DNA of 64,000 nucleotides from Apoderus coryli (lineage: Eukaryota > Arthropoda > Insecta > Coleoptera > Attelabidae), in the NCBI GenBank assembly GCA_911728435.2, contig OU452212.1:4842563-4906562 (forward strand), in the 5' to 3' direction. Below the pieces are notes generated by a model. It did no database searches and had not been told where the DNA came from. It worked only from the letters and a program-made list of their open reading frames with translations. Position 1 is the first letter of the stretch. Each line of letters starts with the position of its first letter. Of this stretch, positions 22,886-36,620 are shown one piece after another. The position numbers and the translations under genes are program-made.

Positions 22886-25800
22886 CTTCGTTGGATTACT
22901 TCAAAAAATAGTTAAAAAGATGTTTTAAAGCAGTAGGTGTCATTACGTCTCATAATATGGGTAGGTATATTTCGTCAACTAGTATCGGTATTTTATAGCC
23001 ACAATAATGTTGTCGCTGTGAGTTTTGCTTTTTTAAAAAATAATTTTTAGCCTCAGTTTGCAAAGTAAATTTTGATAATCAGATAATTTTTTTTTATGAA
23101 ACAGTGATCCTTTCATTAATATTAAAGATGCTATCGCTATACACAAAACAGTGAAAGTAAATTATTCTTAAAGCATAGTCAATGATAAAAGCATGAAATT
23201 TTACAACATTTTCCGCTGTAACGTATAAATTGAAAGTAAGGGATTAGAATAGTGGTCTCTGTACGTCTAATATTAATTATTGTTATCTAACTCCATTCAT
23301 CAATTGATCATTCGTTCAGACAATTTTTAACAGAAAGTAGTTTTACTTCTAGTTGGGCGAGGCATACGTTGGAAATAGATGCTAGTTATCTATTAATTGA
23401 TACATTAATATACAAGTATAATACTAATGTTAAGAATAAATAACTACTGCAAACTACGGGTATAATATATAATAAAATAATATATTGTATAATAATTCAT
23501 TTAGTTATTTACGGATTAACCAATTTACAATATTATTTATAATTCCAAGAAAATTACAACAACAACAAGAACAAAAATACAAAATACATACAATTTTCCT
23601 TGCACAGATTTCTCGTCAAATAGATTTTTAGACTAAACAATGAAATAGAAAATATGTCAACACTGTCTGAAAACTCATTTGTGGCCCTAATGAACAATTA
23701 AGCGGTGTTCTACGCGAAATCACGAATAACACATCAAGCAGATCGCAACAATCAATCACACAATGTACAATTTTGTATAATATAACTATATCTGTCAACA
23801 AATCTCAAAAATTTATTCTAAACTCTCTCCAATTTGATCTTATTTTGTTTATTGGCCAATAATTGTCAATTTTATGACAGTCTCTTACATTACATTATTA
23901 AAAATGGGAGTAGCATATCTCGATGAGGATATAGTCCCAACTTCAAAGATTCATTAAATATTTCAGAAATCATTGGAGAGAGTATGTAATAATAATAATC
24001 AAGACCTTTATTTATGGACGAGTTTCATTGTTTGTTAGTTCTTATACTAGTATTATTATTTCTTTTTTAAAATTAATAAATTTACTCGCAGAAAAACTCT
24101 TAGCGACCAAACAAGAAAAGTGATAGCGAATGTTTATAGGTAGTTAATAATAATATACCTACCTACAATAATTGCATTCATATAAACGCAAAAAAAAAAT
24201 CAAAAAACAAAAAAAAAGAGCTTATACTGTCAATGTCGCCTCGTTTGACGGCATTCTTTTACTTACCTACCTGTTTTATATGTTGTTGTTTTTTTCCGTG
24301 AAATACGGAGATATCGTCAAGAGGGGCGAAATATTGTTTATTTTGGAGGAAATTGAGCACATCATTATAACTTTAGGACAAGATGACGACAGCGAGACTG
24401 ATGATAATGATGATGGTTAAGTTGACGAAATCTAACAGATTGCCACCTTCTATTGCATTGTACCAGGGTTTTTCCCAAATATTTTTCCATCAAATTTTAT
24501 CGAATGTATGCTTGACTTTTGATCCTCACTGAATATTACCAAGATGAAAAAATTTAAAGTACCTCGAAAATAATTGCATTTTCGTGGCGATGATATGGAA
24601 TAAAAATAGAGCGCTTAACACCCTTAAATTCTGCAATTTGGACATTTGGAATTGGCACCGGTCCTAGGACATAAAGAAATAAAATAATTTTTGTCGTTTT
24701 GTAATTTTTTGTGTATATTTGAAAGTTTCAGTTTCGTTAGATCCATACATTCTCACATTTATATGTTTTTTTTTTGTTTTCTTTGATGAATTACATACAC
24801 ACTTACATACAGAAAAAATGCTTAAAATCTATATTTGTTAAGAAAAACAAATTATTATGAATGTACCTAGATTTAACTAATAAATTAAGAAGTAATCACA
24901 ATAAATGCAAAACAATACTTTAAATCACAAAAACAAAACTAGTGAGTCAGACAATATATCTCCTATTTGGCACGATATTTTATTGCAGATTTATTATTGT
25001 TAGCTTAATGATATTGTTCACAGTCTGACAAGCATCTTAGTTTGTAGTCATGAAGTGGTCTGTTCTATAAATTTACCTAATGCTATTGGGAACGTCTTCA
25101 AATTTAAGTCAAATTATGGAAGGTGTAACATTTCCATTTATTCTACGACGTTTTTCTGTTTTCTGTTACTAAAATAATCTGTTTTTATTTATAAGAGTGT
25201 GGAAGATTATTTGTATAATTAAATTGCGTCTAAAACAGGCAAGATAAAACAATATTCATAAAGAAAAATCATATTTAAAACTTTAATGGATTTGTATTTT
25301 ATAAATTTATAGAACAGACGGATATATCGGTACAGAGCATTTCAAACATTTGTTCCCTAACTTAGATTATAGAGCTAACAATAAAAGCATTAAACAAATA
25401 AAAAATTCAAACGTAAAGATAAATTGGATTGAATTTTAGAAGTATATCAAGTGAGATGTCATACAATAATTAAAATAAGTCTAAGCTAATATTTTCTGAT
25501 CTACTCTGCACCCTCAGATAAACTACTATTAAAAAAATATGTTTTAAATATATAGGAATAGTTATTATAATGAGTCAACAAAAAGTCTTGTATGTGTTGG
25601 CTACAAACATCCCGCAAATAACATATTTCTGTATCAAATTGTTCGAAATTAAAATGCTCTTAGAAAAACAACAATGTAACTTTTTTTAATGTTAATAGGA
25701 ATAAACTTTTTATAATTTAGCGCGTCGTGTTATAGTCTTGTGGAACTAGATGAACACTAATTTCAGTTTGTCAAATACATTTGAAATTTTTTATACATTT

Positions 25801-28800
25801 TCATATTCCTCCTATAAAAATGTGTTTTTATTGTTGCCAGTCTCGCGCTATTTGTAAAAATATGGCTCAATGATATTCTCTGTCCTTTTGGAATAGATAG
25901 TTCAATCTAAATTAAAAAAATTGTAACACCACGCATATCAAGGGAAAAAAATAATTAAAAATCTATCATAACTTCAGTAGGTATAATATATTTTTAAATT
26001 TCAGAAATATTTATTTCAGAGGGACTGATTGTAGTGAATTGAAACTATAATAATGATATTATAATAAAATACCTATTAGTGGCTAGTCATCTAACAAATA
26101 TAATACATAAATTATTATTTATAAAGCAATAAACATTTAAATTTCATATAAACAAATACAGTTCTTAAAAGAATAGTTAAACTAACACACTAACTAAGCA
26201 TACGATAAAAATTTACAAAAAATTATTCACACGGTTAAAATTATTTACTAAAAAACCACGAGTTAAATAACTTTATTCATTTTTCATGTTTTCAACACGT
26301 ATAGTATTATTATTAAACATAGTATCTCTATTATTTTTTATATTTATTTTTAAATAGTATTTTGAGCAACTTGGTATTTAAAAATTAAAGAATCAAAATA
26401 CCAAGTTAATAATAATTATTTTAACAAATTTCAAAATTATTTTTAAAATAAATCAATCTACATAATAATCAACAATATTTTTTTAAATTCAATATAATCA
26501 TAGTTGCTTGGTTACTTTAGTTTGAAATAATTAATATTGTGCGATATTGTATTATAAACAAATTTTAGTTCTTCGGTGTTGATAATATGCGATTGATGAT
26601 TAAAATAAATTATGCAATATTAGAACAATATAATTCAATTTCTGAATTTATTATTACAATTTTTGATGATTTTATTAATAATTTCTATAACAATTTCAGT
26701 GGTTTTAGACAACGATTATTAGTAGGTACGCGTGCATTACATAAATTTGCCATTTTTTATTTTGATTATGAAACAGACCTGCTAACAATCGCAGTTGCGA
26801 ACTTGTGTAGAAAATAATATAGACTATAGACCAATAATATGAATATCAGCGACAATGGCAAGTTTATGTTGAATTTTTGCGTATTAAGCAAAATTAAAGA
26901 TAGTTTACATTTGGCTTATTTAACTTAAATTATTTTATTTTTTATATGATAAACAACGTATAATTTGTGAATTTGAATATGTATTAATAATTATAGTACT
27001 AATATTGCAAAATTCATTTCAAGCGATCTTGATTAGAGATACTCAACGTGTCATAAAAATCTAACATGATAATTTAAAACGTATTATTAGTTATAGGTAT
27101 AATAAGTAGGTAAGGTAATATTTGATAACTAATTGAAGTAACTAACTAAATTTGTGTTTTACTACTGGGAATTGAGTTCGTTTTAAATAGTAGATATTTC
27201 AAAATTGACCTTAAAAAAATATGACAAACAAACCTATCCCAAGAACTAGATCAATAAATTTATTCGATGTATTTTAACTAGATATATATTTTATTGACAC
27301 ATCGAGTACTTCTATCTACATAATTTTCAAAGATCTTATTTCGCTTAATTTAAATAAATATTAAACTATTCATCAATTAATTTAATTATTTTATCTTTAT
27401 TTTGAAAATACATAATAATCATAATATTTTTTAATTTCTTCTTACTATTTCAATAATTAATAATTGTAATAATAATCTACGTATGGATCAACTATTACTA
27501 AAATTTTGGTATATATTTCAATATAATTAATTAATAATAATGACATAATAATTATAATTATATTAATGTATAATTTTTAAGTCCATATTTTGTTGTTTCC
27601 TTTTGTTTTGTTTTATCATTATTTTGCATAATATACTGATTTTGTTTAGTATATATTAATTTGTTTTCACTTGATTGTATTAGAGTTACGTTAAATGTTT
27701 TTTGTTTTAAGTTTTCATTTTATTTATACGCTTTGTTTAATTTATATTTTGTTATTATTATCTATTTAGTTAACATCTAATTAATTGGTTTTTATAATTT
27801 AATTGTAATGATAAGGATCTGTTGTTACGTCGGAAAATTCAGTTAAAATACGGCGCATTATAAAATTTTAAAGATTACTTATGAAATTTTTATTTAAACT
27901 AAAAGCTTTATTATAGTCCTATAATCTGAAAAAGCTGATCGAATCATGAATGTAGTATAGTTTAATTTAGTTTTACAAAATTATTGGTTGCTGAATAAAC
28001 ATATAATTTATAATACCTACTATATTTCTATCGTTAAAATTTTATAGATGCGCCAAATTTTATAAGTGATAATTTCTGTGTTTATTAATACGAATGAAGC
28101 TAAATTCAAATTTGATTCAAAATACTGCTCAAAGAATTATTAAGTTCCTGAACATAAAAAAATTTAAAATTGAAACAAAATTTGAGTTTAACGTGTTACA
28201 CTTTCATGAAATAATTTGTAATAAAATTAATGTGGTTTATTATTTTTTAAATATTTTACTCTAAAATGTATTTATACAAAATTTTATTACTTTTAATATA
28301 TTAATTATATTTAGTTTTATTTTTTATCATTTAGGATCGAAGTTTGTTTTTAACTCAAATAATTAGAATTTGTGTTATTCATTTACGAAATCCTACATAT
28401 TAATATACCCCTGTAATATTCGAATGAGTGGAAAATAATTGATTATGATACTATGGCATCCTCTATTGTAATATGATTACAGAGTGATACAATTTGTGAT
28501 ACAATATTCTATTTTTGAAATATAAAATGAATAGAACAGAAAGGCGTATTTTTGAAACTAAGACAAAATTAAACTATTACATTTTTACAAAGAGATATTT
28601 ATCATCATTTCAACATCACTGGAAGCTAGAGCTTACCGTTACCTATATGTAAAAAAAAATCTGTTGAATCTATCTAAATAGCAAATAATACACTTATTGA
28701 CTGTCAAAATCTATAAAAACATATTAATATAATGAAATCAATATCAACAGAATCGCTGTTTAAAAAGCGATAAGCAGAAAATACATACAAACCTCCATGT

Positions 28801-31218
28801 CTATCAATAAAACTTTAGTTAATTTCCGAGATGATTTCAATTAAGACTAAGTTTTAAAATCCTCAAGATGTCAGCCAAATTTAACCTTATAGGTATGCTC
28901 CTGGAAAGTGATAGTGCTTAAATATAAAGTCTCGGCATGATAAATTGTATTAATAACTGTGAATGAAAACAGGATTACTCGCGTTTTCATGGATAAAGTT
29001 TCATGGATTGATTGATTTGCTGACACAGATAATTTATTATTTTATGAAATTGCCTAATTCTAAAAACGCATTTTCATGCTAATTGTATCTAATTGTAAAC
29101 ATTACTGTTGGAATTGTAAATTTAAGAGTTTTCAACCAACCAAAACATTTCTAATCTAGAGTAAAAATCATTCCAACTTACGTCCAAAAATTGAAAGATA
29201 TAACAAAGAAGCATTTTGTGTTGTATTCATTGAATCAAGGTAAAATGGAAAAGGTATCACGAGTATGGTGACTGTTATGAATATTCAGAAATCTTTTACT
29301 TCATACTGACTCGGTATGTCAATGTAATTAAAAGATTTAGAAAATTATTTTATCACTCTGAAATCATTTATCGAACACACAGGAAAAAAGAACTGAACTA
29401 ATACATTTTCAAATTGATAATAGCTTTACAATGCTTTAAATGTGAAACAGATATATTTCCAATGTGAATAGGCTTACGAATTACGAAAGTAATCAAATGT
29501 TTATTAATACGCCAATCATTGTAGATTTCAGTGACGAAACTTTGACTTGCATTATGTTAATTTTTAATTTTTAAATTATATAATTTAATACTTTGTATTC
29601 CAAAAATATAGAATTAAAAACAAAAAATATATAAAAATAAAAAAATAAAGATTTACCTTACGAAACCCGTAATTTAACGTGTTCTTTTTTACCTAGATAA
29701 CGTTCTAATTTTCATCTAAGACGCTTGACCTTGACAATCTAAAAAATTTTCACAATTTTCTTCATATACATTTTTATATTAGTGCCTGCCTAATTAAATT
29801 ACCCACGAGCCGCCACTGGTGCATTTAAACATTGGAAGCCTTAGGTTAGAGATTCATTGAGCGTTTAGCATTGTGTGATCATGAGTTGAGATATTAACTA
29901 ACGAAAAGTAAAGTATCAGGAGCCTTTAATATACAAATCAGTTAAAAAAGTACTGCGTAAAATCATTATATACTACAATTCAACATCAGAGGACTATGCT
30001 CTGTGTTGAAAAATATATAACGGAACAACAACGTGCAACGTGGCGTAGGTTGTACTTCAAATAAATTATGCAAACCTTATTTCCTGTGTGTTTGACGACA
30101 AACAAGTATATATCGTGAAAAAACAATATTCAGGAAGGTTTACTCAATTACATAATCATTTGAATTACATTTTTATTTCATTAATTTATTTTTTTATTAA
30201 TTAGACACGTACAATATATAATATTGATCAATAATGACGTGATATATAGTTCAGTCGGTAAAAGTCACATTTATTTTATTATTTAATATTAACAATTAAG
30301 TACTATTTTTATTATTTGTTTATAACCATATTATAGTTAACAATTCGTTTATTATTTTTTATATTAATTATACTTACTTAACAGTTCTTTTCATTTATTT
30401 ATTAATTTAATTTAATAATTTTTGTTTATATATTTATACGAGATCGATACTTATATAAATATTATTGATAAATAATGTTTACTGACTTTTCTTCATCATC
30501 AAGTTTTAATTTTAGATATGAAAATGTTTATAAAAGGCATTAAAGAATTATAAAACTTATGAATAAGGAATTGTTAAACAAATAATTTGAAGTATGATTA
30601 AGCAAAGTAACAAGTAATTTCAGTAATAGCATATTTTTTTTTAGTATTCTAAGCTCGATTGGTTTAAATTTCTGTCCTAGTATAATGAGAACGTTTATAG
30701 ACATGCTTTCAGCAAATTTTGCATAAATCTCGATATTATTTTGGTCAATCAAATGCATTTTTACAACCAGCAAATCAAAATATCAGATTTTTTTTATTAA
30801 CGACATGTCAACATGCATTGGTTCGCTGTCGGGGTATTTATAAAGAAATTTGGATATTTCATAATGAAATTGACACCAAAATATTCACTTCTGATATAAT
30901 GTTTTTACTGAGTAAGTTTGATTTTCATTTCGACACATTCTGACATTTGCGGTGCTGGGTATGACGTATTTCAGATTAGATTAGCGCTTTGAGGTCCATT
31001 CTTATATAGTACACATAATGTGCAAGGGCATTATATTTTTTAGTAGATAAAAATGTAACAACTCAAATTATGTACAAAATTTTAACATCTGATTTTATTT
31101 TTAAAATAATATGTAGACGAAATCATGTTGTCAGATTTTTCTGTATTTCGAATGAAATAATTTGTATATTTTGAATTGTAATGTCACATTTCAATTTTTG
31201 ACATACTATTGATTGATT
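22886..31218. other. Long AT-rich region without supportable genes
   Basis: About 8.3 kb of extremely AT-rich sequence with many AAT/ATT and poly-A/T runs. ORFs at 24172-24420 and 26587-26817 are short and low in complexity. I see no splice-bounded coding stretch, tRNA, or intact transposon. It may be intergenic, or an intron of a gene whose exons I cannot see. Confidence 0.5.
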
Positions 31219-31683
31219 TCAATCTTTGACAATTAAGAATGTGTACCGAAATACGAAAAGCGTTATTTTCGAGGTTATATTGCACGTAAGAAACGGGGGA
31301 GTAAAATTTATTGTCAAGTCATTACAAGTGAATTTATGATAATTTTGGGATTCTTGGAGAACATCTGTAGATCCCATTACATAGAAAAAAAAGCTCGAAT
31401 AGTTTTGAAAATAATCAAGGGTTTCCTTTATTGGTCCCATTTGTTCCACCTTTGCACAGTGGAAATAAAAAATAAAAACTAACTGGAATAAATATAATAA
31501 GGTAGTAAGAATAATATGACAACATGATATAACGCTAATGAAGTCCTGACAGGTTTCTTCATTTTTAGTGCAAATTAATTGATTAAGTTCAATATAAGGA
31601 TTATTTAAGGGGGCCTGTCGAAGTTGAAGTACATAACTATTGGATATTTTTTGAGAGATAGAGTGCTGCTGAAAATTTGTCAC
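31219..31683 (-). CDS. Unrecognised 154-codon ORF, possible exon
   Basis: The open frame has no ATG at its head. It begins near an AG acceptor-like TTTTCAG at about 31667 (minus strand), so it could be an internal or terminal exon running to the TGA at 31219. It encodes Cys-containing segments and one hydrophobic stretch (CCHIILTTLLYLFQLVFIFY), then FTCNDLTINFTPPFLTCNIT with two potential N-glycosylation sites. This would suit a membrane protein ectodomain. I recognise no family, and no partner exon was found, so chance remains possible. Confidence 0.25.
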   Translation of the reverse strand: MTNFQQHSISQKISNSYVLQLRQAPLNNPYIELNQLICTKNEETCQDFISVISCCHIILTTLLYLFQLVFIFYFHCAKVEQMGPIKETLDYFQNYSSFFFYVMGSTDVLQESQNYHKFTCNDLTINFTPPFLTCNITSKITLFVFRYTFLIVKD

Positions 31684-32259
31684 ACCTTGAGGTATAAGTA
31701 ATTAATTGTTTATAGGAATATGCATCTTATTTTAAAAATATTATATTAATCGACTTCCTGCACGCAAAAATCTACAAAATACAAAATTTATTTTTGATGC
31801 CGATATCATTAATTTTAATATATTGAAACAAATAAAAGGTATATGTTACCTTGTAAGCTGTAAGCTCACATTAATTTTTGTAATATAACAGTCAGAAATT
31901 GTCAGAATTAATCTAAACATTTGGATTTTAGAATACGCATGCAATGAATGTTTCTGATTGCATAAAAATGCTCTAGAACCAAGGCTAATACTAATTTAAT
32001 ACTATAGGAAAAGTTAGTAATCAATATTTTATAATATTTGGTATACAAACTAAATTAAATATCTACTGATATTTTCCTATAAAATGAACTTGAATTTGTA
32101 AAGTTTTTTTAAGTGATTGTAACTTTATCATTAGGTTTGTATACCATACTTAAAATATATTTTATTATAAAAACGGTGCAATAATATATTTTAAACAAAT
32201 TTAAAGATCATCCCCACAAAATTCAAAAGATTTGTTAGTGGTAGTGCCCTGTTTGATAG

Positions 32260-32292
32260 ATACGCATCCATATTGTACCAATGGATGCGTAT
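32260..32292. repeat. 12-bp perfect stem hairpin
   Basis: ATACGCATCCAT and ATGGATGCGTAT separated by 9 nt (ATTGTACCA). The stem is GC-richer than the surrounding DNA, so it stands out. Confidence 0.85.
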
Positions 32293-33774
32293 GTGATTGC
32301 ATTATATTTGCAAAAACTGATATTAGACATTATTTTCTGGGTACATTTTGAAACTTATCAATAGCCGTTTAGCGAAATATCTTTTAATTAATTAACGAAG
32401 CAGAAATCTATTGAATTTTTCTACTGAAACATAGTGCTACATTTATCGGAGTCGTATTTCTTTTCTGATATCAATGAATTAGAAAAATTATGTTTAAAAA
32501 TGATTTGCTGGTTCTATATTTGAAAGATTTTGTGTAAAACACTAATTATTGGGCATATATATTGTTAGTTGTTAATTATTAATTGATTAGTTTCTATAAA
32601 AATACTTAATTGCGCGAAGAGCTGTTCGACACAGGATCAACGGTTTGTAAATCCGCTTTCGGAATTTTATAAATCTCACATCCCATAGTTATATGATATA
32701 AAAAATAATTGTTAGCATAGCAAGCCTCTCTAGAATGAGTCTCACTAATAGGAATATTAGCGCAGTTTTTAGGCAGATTCTTGGCAAACGTATAGGTTAC
32801 AGGAATGACGAAAGAACATCTGTATTGCTTGCTTTATTAAATAAATAAATAAACTAATATCTATAATAACGAACCTTCGTGGAAAATGATATGAATTCTA
32901 ATATTTTGGAACATGGTAATTGACATATGAATGGGGTTTTAACTTTCAAAACTTTGAAACGCTGGCGGGGATTTATTAACCCTTAAACGCTATGGAAGTT
33001 GGCGTTCTAGTACCGTTGCTGAAGAATATATTGACGACTCTGTAAATAAAAAATAGCAACCAGAAACAAAATCGTGGAAGCTGTTTGGCCTATAAATGAA
33101 AATTCGTCAAATGTGCAGGCAGAAACGAGGGCTGATAGTTCGCAAAAAATAATAAACATGCCATCGTATTCTACAAATACAACAATAAAATCCGTAAACT
33201 TAAATTCAGGTATAGTGTTTCTAAAGTTAGTTTAAAATGATATAAAAAACCACAACTCGATATCCCTTTGTAATGTCAATAATTAAAGTTATTTTAAATA
33301 AATTATATTAGTGTTTTTGAAAAACCAATTTAGACATTTCGTATATTTGTTTTTCGACATAATTATTTTTAGTTTCCAAAAATTAAATTAAAACAATTTT
33401 CTTTAAAAAGTTTTATATATTTGAATGTTGTGTTTGTAATAATAAAGAAAATTGTTTGTTATTTTTGATGTGAATATGTTGGAATTTGTGTTAGATAGAA
33501 GAGAATTGTGTTTAAACTTGAAGAAGTTACTAATTAGTAACAAAACGTAGTTATTCATTTTATTTAAGTATGAACCGAACACCCCAAGAAAAATCAAATT
33601 GAAAAAATTCGGATTACAGTTCAAGAATAAGCAAAGTAAAAATAAATACAAAATGCACAAATGTTTTTTTTCAAATAAATATAAAATTAAAAGAAAAATA
33701 TTTTAGACCTAAAAAATTTTAAACCATTTTTCAACTAAATTTCCATATATGTTTCGTTTCCAACCTATTTTTGC

Positions 33775-33960
33775 AGTCGTAGAAAAAGTATAGTGCTGAA
33801 ACGGCTTTTTCGCACTAGTGTGACTTTATAACACTCGCCTACGGCTCGTAGCTTTCTGAGACGTGCGATAAATGCAATTTTCAGCACTTGTCGCACAATA
33901 TACTATTTTAAAGTGGATCTACCCTATAACACTCGCGCACTATTAGGAATTTAATATAGT
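33775..33960. repeat. Repeat-like patch with duplicated TATAACACTCGC motif
   Basis: TATAACACTCGCCTACGGCT (about 33828) and CTATAACACTCGCGCAC (about 33924) share TATAACACTCGC in direct orientation. GCACTAGTG/GCACTTGTC motifs lie nearby. Higher G+C than its flanks suggests a short inserted element, but no clean ends are seen. Confidence 0.35.
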
Positions 33961-34273
33961 TTTTTCAAATATACGGCATTAATGATAAGTTTTCATTACG
34001 TGCAATTGTCTTTAACTACGTTTATGTAAACAAAGATTAGAAAACAAGCAAAATATTTTATAAAATCTTACCACTTTCAGATCTAATATCTAAATACAAT
34101 TTCACCGTTTTTATAATATAACCGTGCACCATTTAACCATTCAATTCCCTAATAGAATAATCTACAACATAACCTTGTATTTGTATTACGGTATATTTAT
34201 GTATAATATATAAATATTCTTGTTTTGTATCTTTCTAAATATATAGTTTAACTATTAGATAGATTAAAGAGCC

Positions 34274-34443
34274 CTATTGCTGGTTGTAAGTATTATGCAC
34301 TTCCAGCCCACTGCTTGTAGTCTCTACAAGTGATTTTCGCGATGCGCTAAGAGCAGCAGCAACACCTGCATCTCGGCCCTGTTTGCGCGGTAGCGTGGTA
34401 GCTGCCTCTAAACTACTGTCTCTTGGCTTCCAAACTGGCGACC
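34274..34443 (-). CDS. sif: Candidate distal alternative terminal exon of sif (55 codons)
   Basis: This is a locally GC-rich open stretch in AT-rich surroundings. On the minus strand it is bounded by an AG acceptor (34445-34444) and runs to a TAG at 34276-34274. It enters in phase 1 and reads SPVWKPRDSSLEAATTLPRK, then QGRDAGVAAALSASRKSLVE, then TTSSGLEVHNTYNQQ. Sequence quality looks coding: no low complexity and conserved-looking basic/serine content. It is on the same strand as sif, 9.5 kb downstream of an in-phase donor at 43984 inside sif's penultimate coding stretch. It is also phase-compatible with the exon ending at 47475. I infer it is the end of a short sif isoform. An unrelated gene's last exon is the alternative. 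Confidence 0.55.
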
Positions 34444-34607
34444 CTATAACAATACAATAGTTTTGTTTTGAAATTATGACAATTTTGATTATGAGAACAA
34501 TTATTATTTACAACATGGAAATGGACTATTGAAAAGCTTCCATAGATTATAAAAAATTGTTTCCTTGTATTTGTGTATAGTATTTAGAACAATAATAATT
34601 TTACTTA

Positions 34608-35075
34608 CAGGGTTATTCGTTTTTGGTTTTATTTCTTGCGAACACGCAAAAAATTATAAATAGGTTCTAAATCAAGCGCGGTCAACCCCTTAACTTGTTT
34701 TAACGATGGAACACTACCCTCAAAGGTTTGTACAGCAAACCATATTTTTAACTATTTGGTTTACTTATAAGATTTTTGTATCCTTTATGATTACAGTTTA
34801 AGATTTTAATTTATTAAATGTTCAAAATGACCGCCGCGCCGTTTGCTAAAACGTGTTGCACTGAATGTTGGATCATCTCTGGAGGAATACTATTCGCGTC
34901 TGCTCTGATACGTGCTTTAATGCCTCGATATCCAGTGGTCGATTTTAATATACTCTTACTAATCTTTTAAATCGGCCGGCGCTTGATTTATACTCTATTG
35001 TCGTGTTTTTACGTTTTAGCAAAAAATAAAAAGGAAAAAGATATGAATTTTATTGCAGACATATGAATAACCCTG
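34608..35075 (-). mobile_element. Internally deleted mariner/Tc1-type element, 468 bp, with TIRs and TA duplication
   Basis: Ends are CAGGGTTATTCG (left) and its inverse GAATAACCCTG (right), flanked by TA on both sides (34606-34607, 35076-35077). Inside, on the minus strand at about 34960-34830, is a transposase C-terminal remnant reading TTGYRGIKARIRADANSIPP, then EMIQHSVQHVLANGAAV. Most of the ORF is deleted, so this is a non-autonomous derivative. It lies just upstream (sif sense) of the candidate distal terminal exon. Confidence 0.8.
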
Positions 35076-35809
35076 TAGAATTACTAGATATATTGAATTT
35101 GATATTAACATTACAAATAAAGCAGGCTCAACCGGAAATAAAATAACAATTACTAAACAATTTTTTAATAAAAACTAGATTACGTTAAAAATTCTACGTA
35201 AGTGTCCAAAAAAGTGTTTTCCAATTCGATCCTATATTTTGAAATTTTTCTCCAGAATTTGATTAAGGGAACATAAGAAATTCCACAAAGATTAAGAGAA
35301 ACATGACAAATGCATAGATCGCAGAGCTCGAATAACCTGAATTTGATATCGTAAAACTTAATAACAAAGAGAAGAACAAACATATTAACCAAGAAATTTA
35401 GATATTTAGAATTCGTCACAAAAACCGAATCGAAAATTCTGATAGTTGTAGATTTGAAAATAGTTTTGAAAACTACCTAGTATGATATTCAAAGGAATCC
35501 CAGCTAATATTTGCTGTCATAAAAGATTTTGTTTTCGAATAAGGTAAGATATTAACCGTATGTTAAGATTTTACATAATTTTAATTATTTTCTCAGTGTG
35601 ATGATATTTTTATTGATGCGTAGGTATTATACTGTTAGTAACAACAATATATACAGTTTTCTACAAGCCCTATAACCAACTTTGACAGATGATACCTGGA
35701 TTACTTAAAAAAATGTATGAATAGGGTTCGATCCCTTTTTTGTTTAAAACCATTTATAGAAACATAACATATTTTCATGCTTCAATCAAAAGTAGGTTGA
35801 TAAATAAGA
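35076..35809. other. Putative sif intron, no gene seen
   Basis: AT-rich; a 79-codon minus-strand ORF at 35180-35419 has no recognisable motif. Confidence 0.4.
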
Positions 35810-36620
35810 ATGCCGGTTGACATGACAATAGCTCTTGTTGGTGTCATTTTAATTATTAATTTGACACTTCGTGTAAAAAAGTTATATGAGCACGTCAGTC
35901 AAGCAGCTCGAGAATATCACCAAATAGACACCAACCTATCCACACGGTGGTTAGTTCATCATTTCAAAGACATTCGTCCTACTGAAGTAAATGTAGTAGA
36001 TCCTGTCCTTGATAACTCTTCAGTTAGTTTTCGACATACACCTAAACCTTAATGCATAACCGAATTTTGTATTGAGCAGAGAAACGTTACATCCGTTTCA
36101 TCGCCAACATTACAACCGTTGGATGCTGGAGAGGCTCTACAACGATTAGAATTTTTTCGCTGGTTACTTCAGCAACAAGCAGAAAATAATCGATTCATAT
36201 CGCTCGTCATGTGGTCTGATGAAGCGTGTTTTACTAGGGACGGCTGATTCTTAGATTCCTTGATGATGTAGAACTATTATTTAAAGTATATGGTGTCAAC
36301 AAGACGGTGCACCACCACATAGATGAGGACAGGTTAGTCCTTGGTTAGATTAATAAATGCATAGGTGAAGGAGGCATTGCCAATCGTTCCTCCGACCTGA
36401 ATCCTCTGGATTTTTATTTATGGGGACACGATGCAGCTGGTCTACCATGTTGCGATCAATACCCATCAGTAGTTACTTGAAAGAATTCAAGATGTAGCTA
36501 ACCACATAAGGAATGATTAAAATCTCATTCGTTGAGTGACCGAATCTTTAGTTTTTGGAAGAGAGGCTTGCATTCAAGCCGAGGGTTAGCATTTCGAACA
36601 ACTTTTATAATCTTTAAGTC
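35810..36620 (+). mobile_element. Decayed DUF4817-type (Tc1/mariner-related) transposase gene
   Basis: The 80-codon ORF at 35810-36052 has the layout of the N-terminal HTH of this transposase group. Further on, out of frame, come LHPFHRQHYNRWMLERL and LEFFRWLLQQQAENNRFISL with VMWSDEACFTRDG, the region around the second catalytic acid. Then come QDGAPPH-like remnants and SSDLNPLDFYLWGHDAAGL, the 'SPDLTPLDFYLWG' signature of the third catalytic region. Several stops and deletions show it is dead. Confidence 0.65.

Larger units (their letters stand above)
31684..34273. other. AT-rich DNA downstream of the distal sif terminal exon
   Basis: No gene seen. It contains the hairpin at 32260-32292 and a more GC-rich repeat-like patch at 33775-33960; an 85-codon ORF at 33403-33660 is low-complexity. 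Confidence 0.45.
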
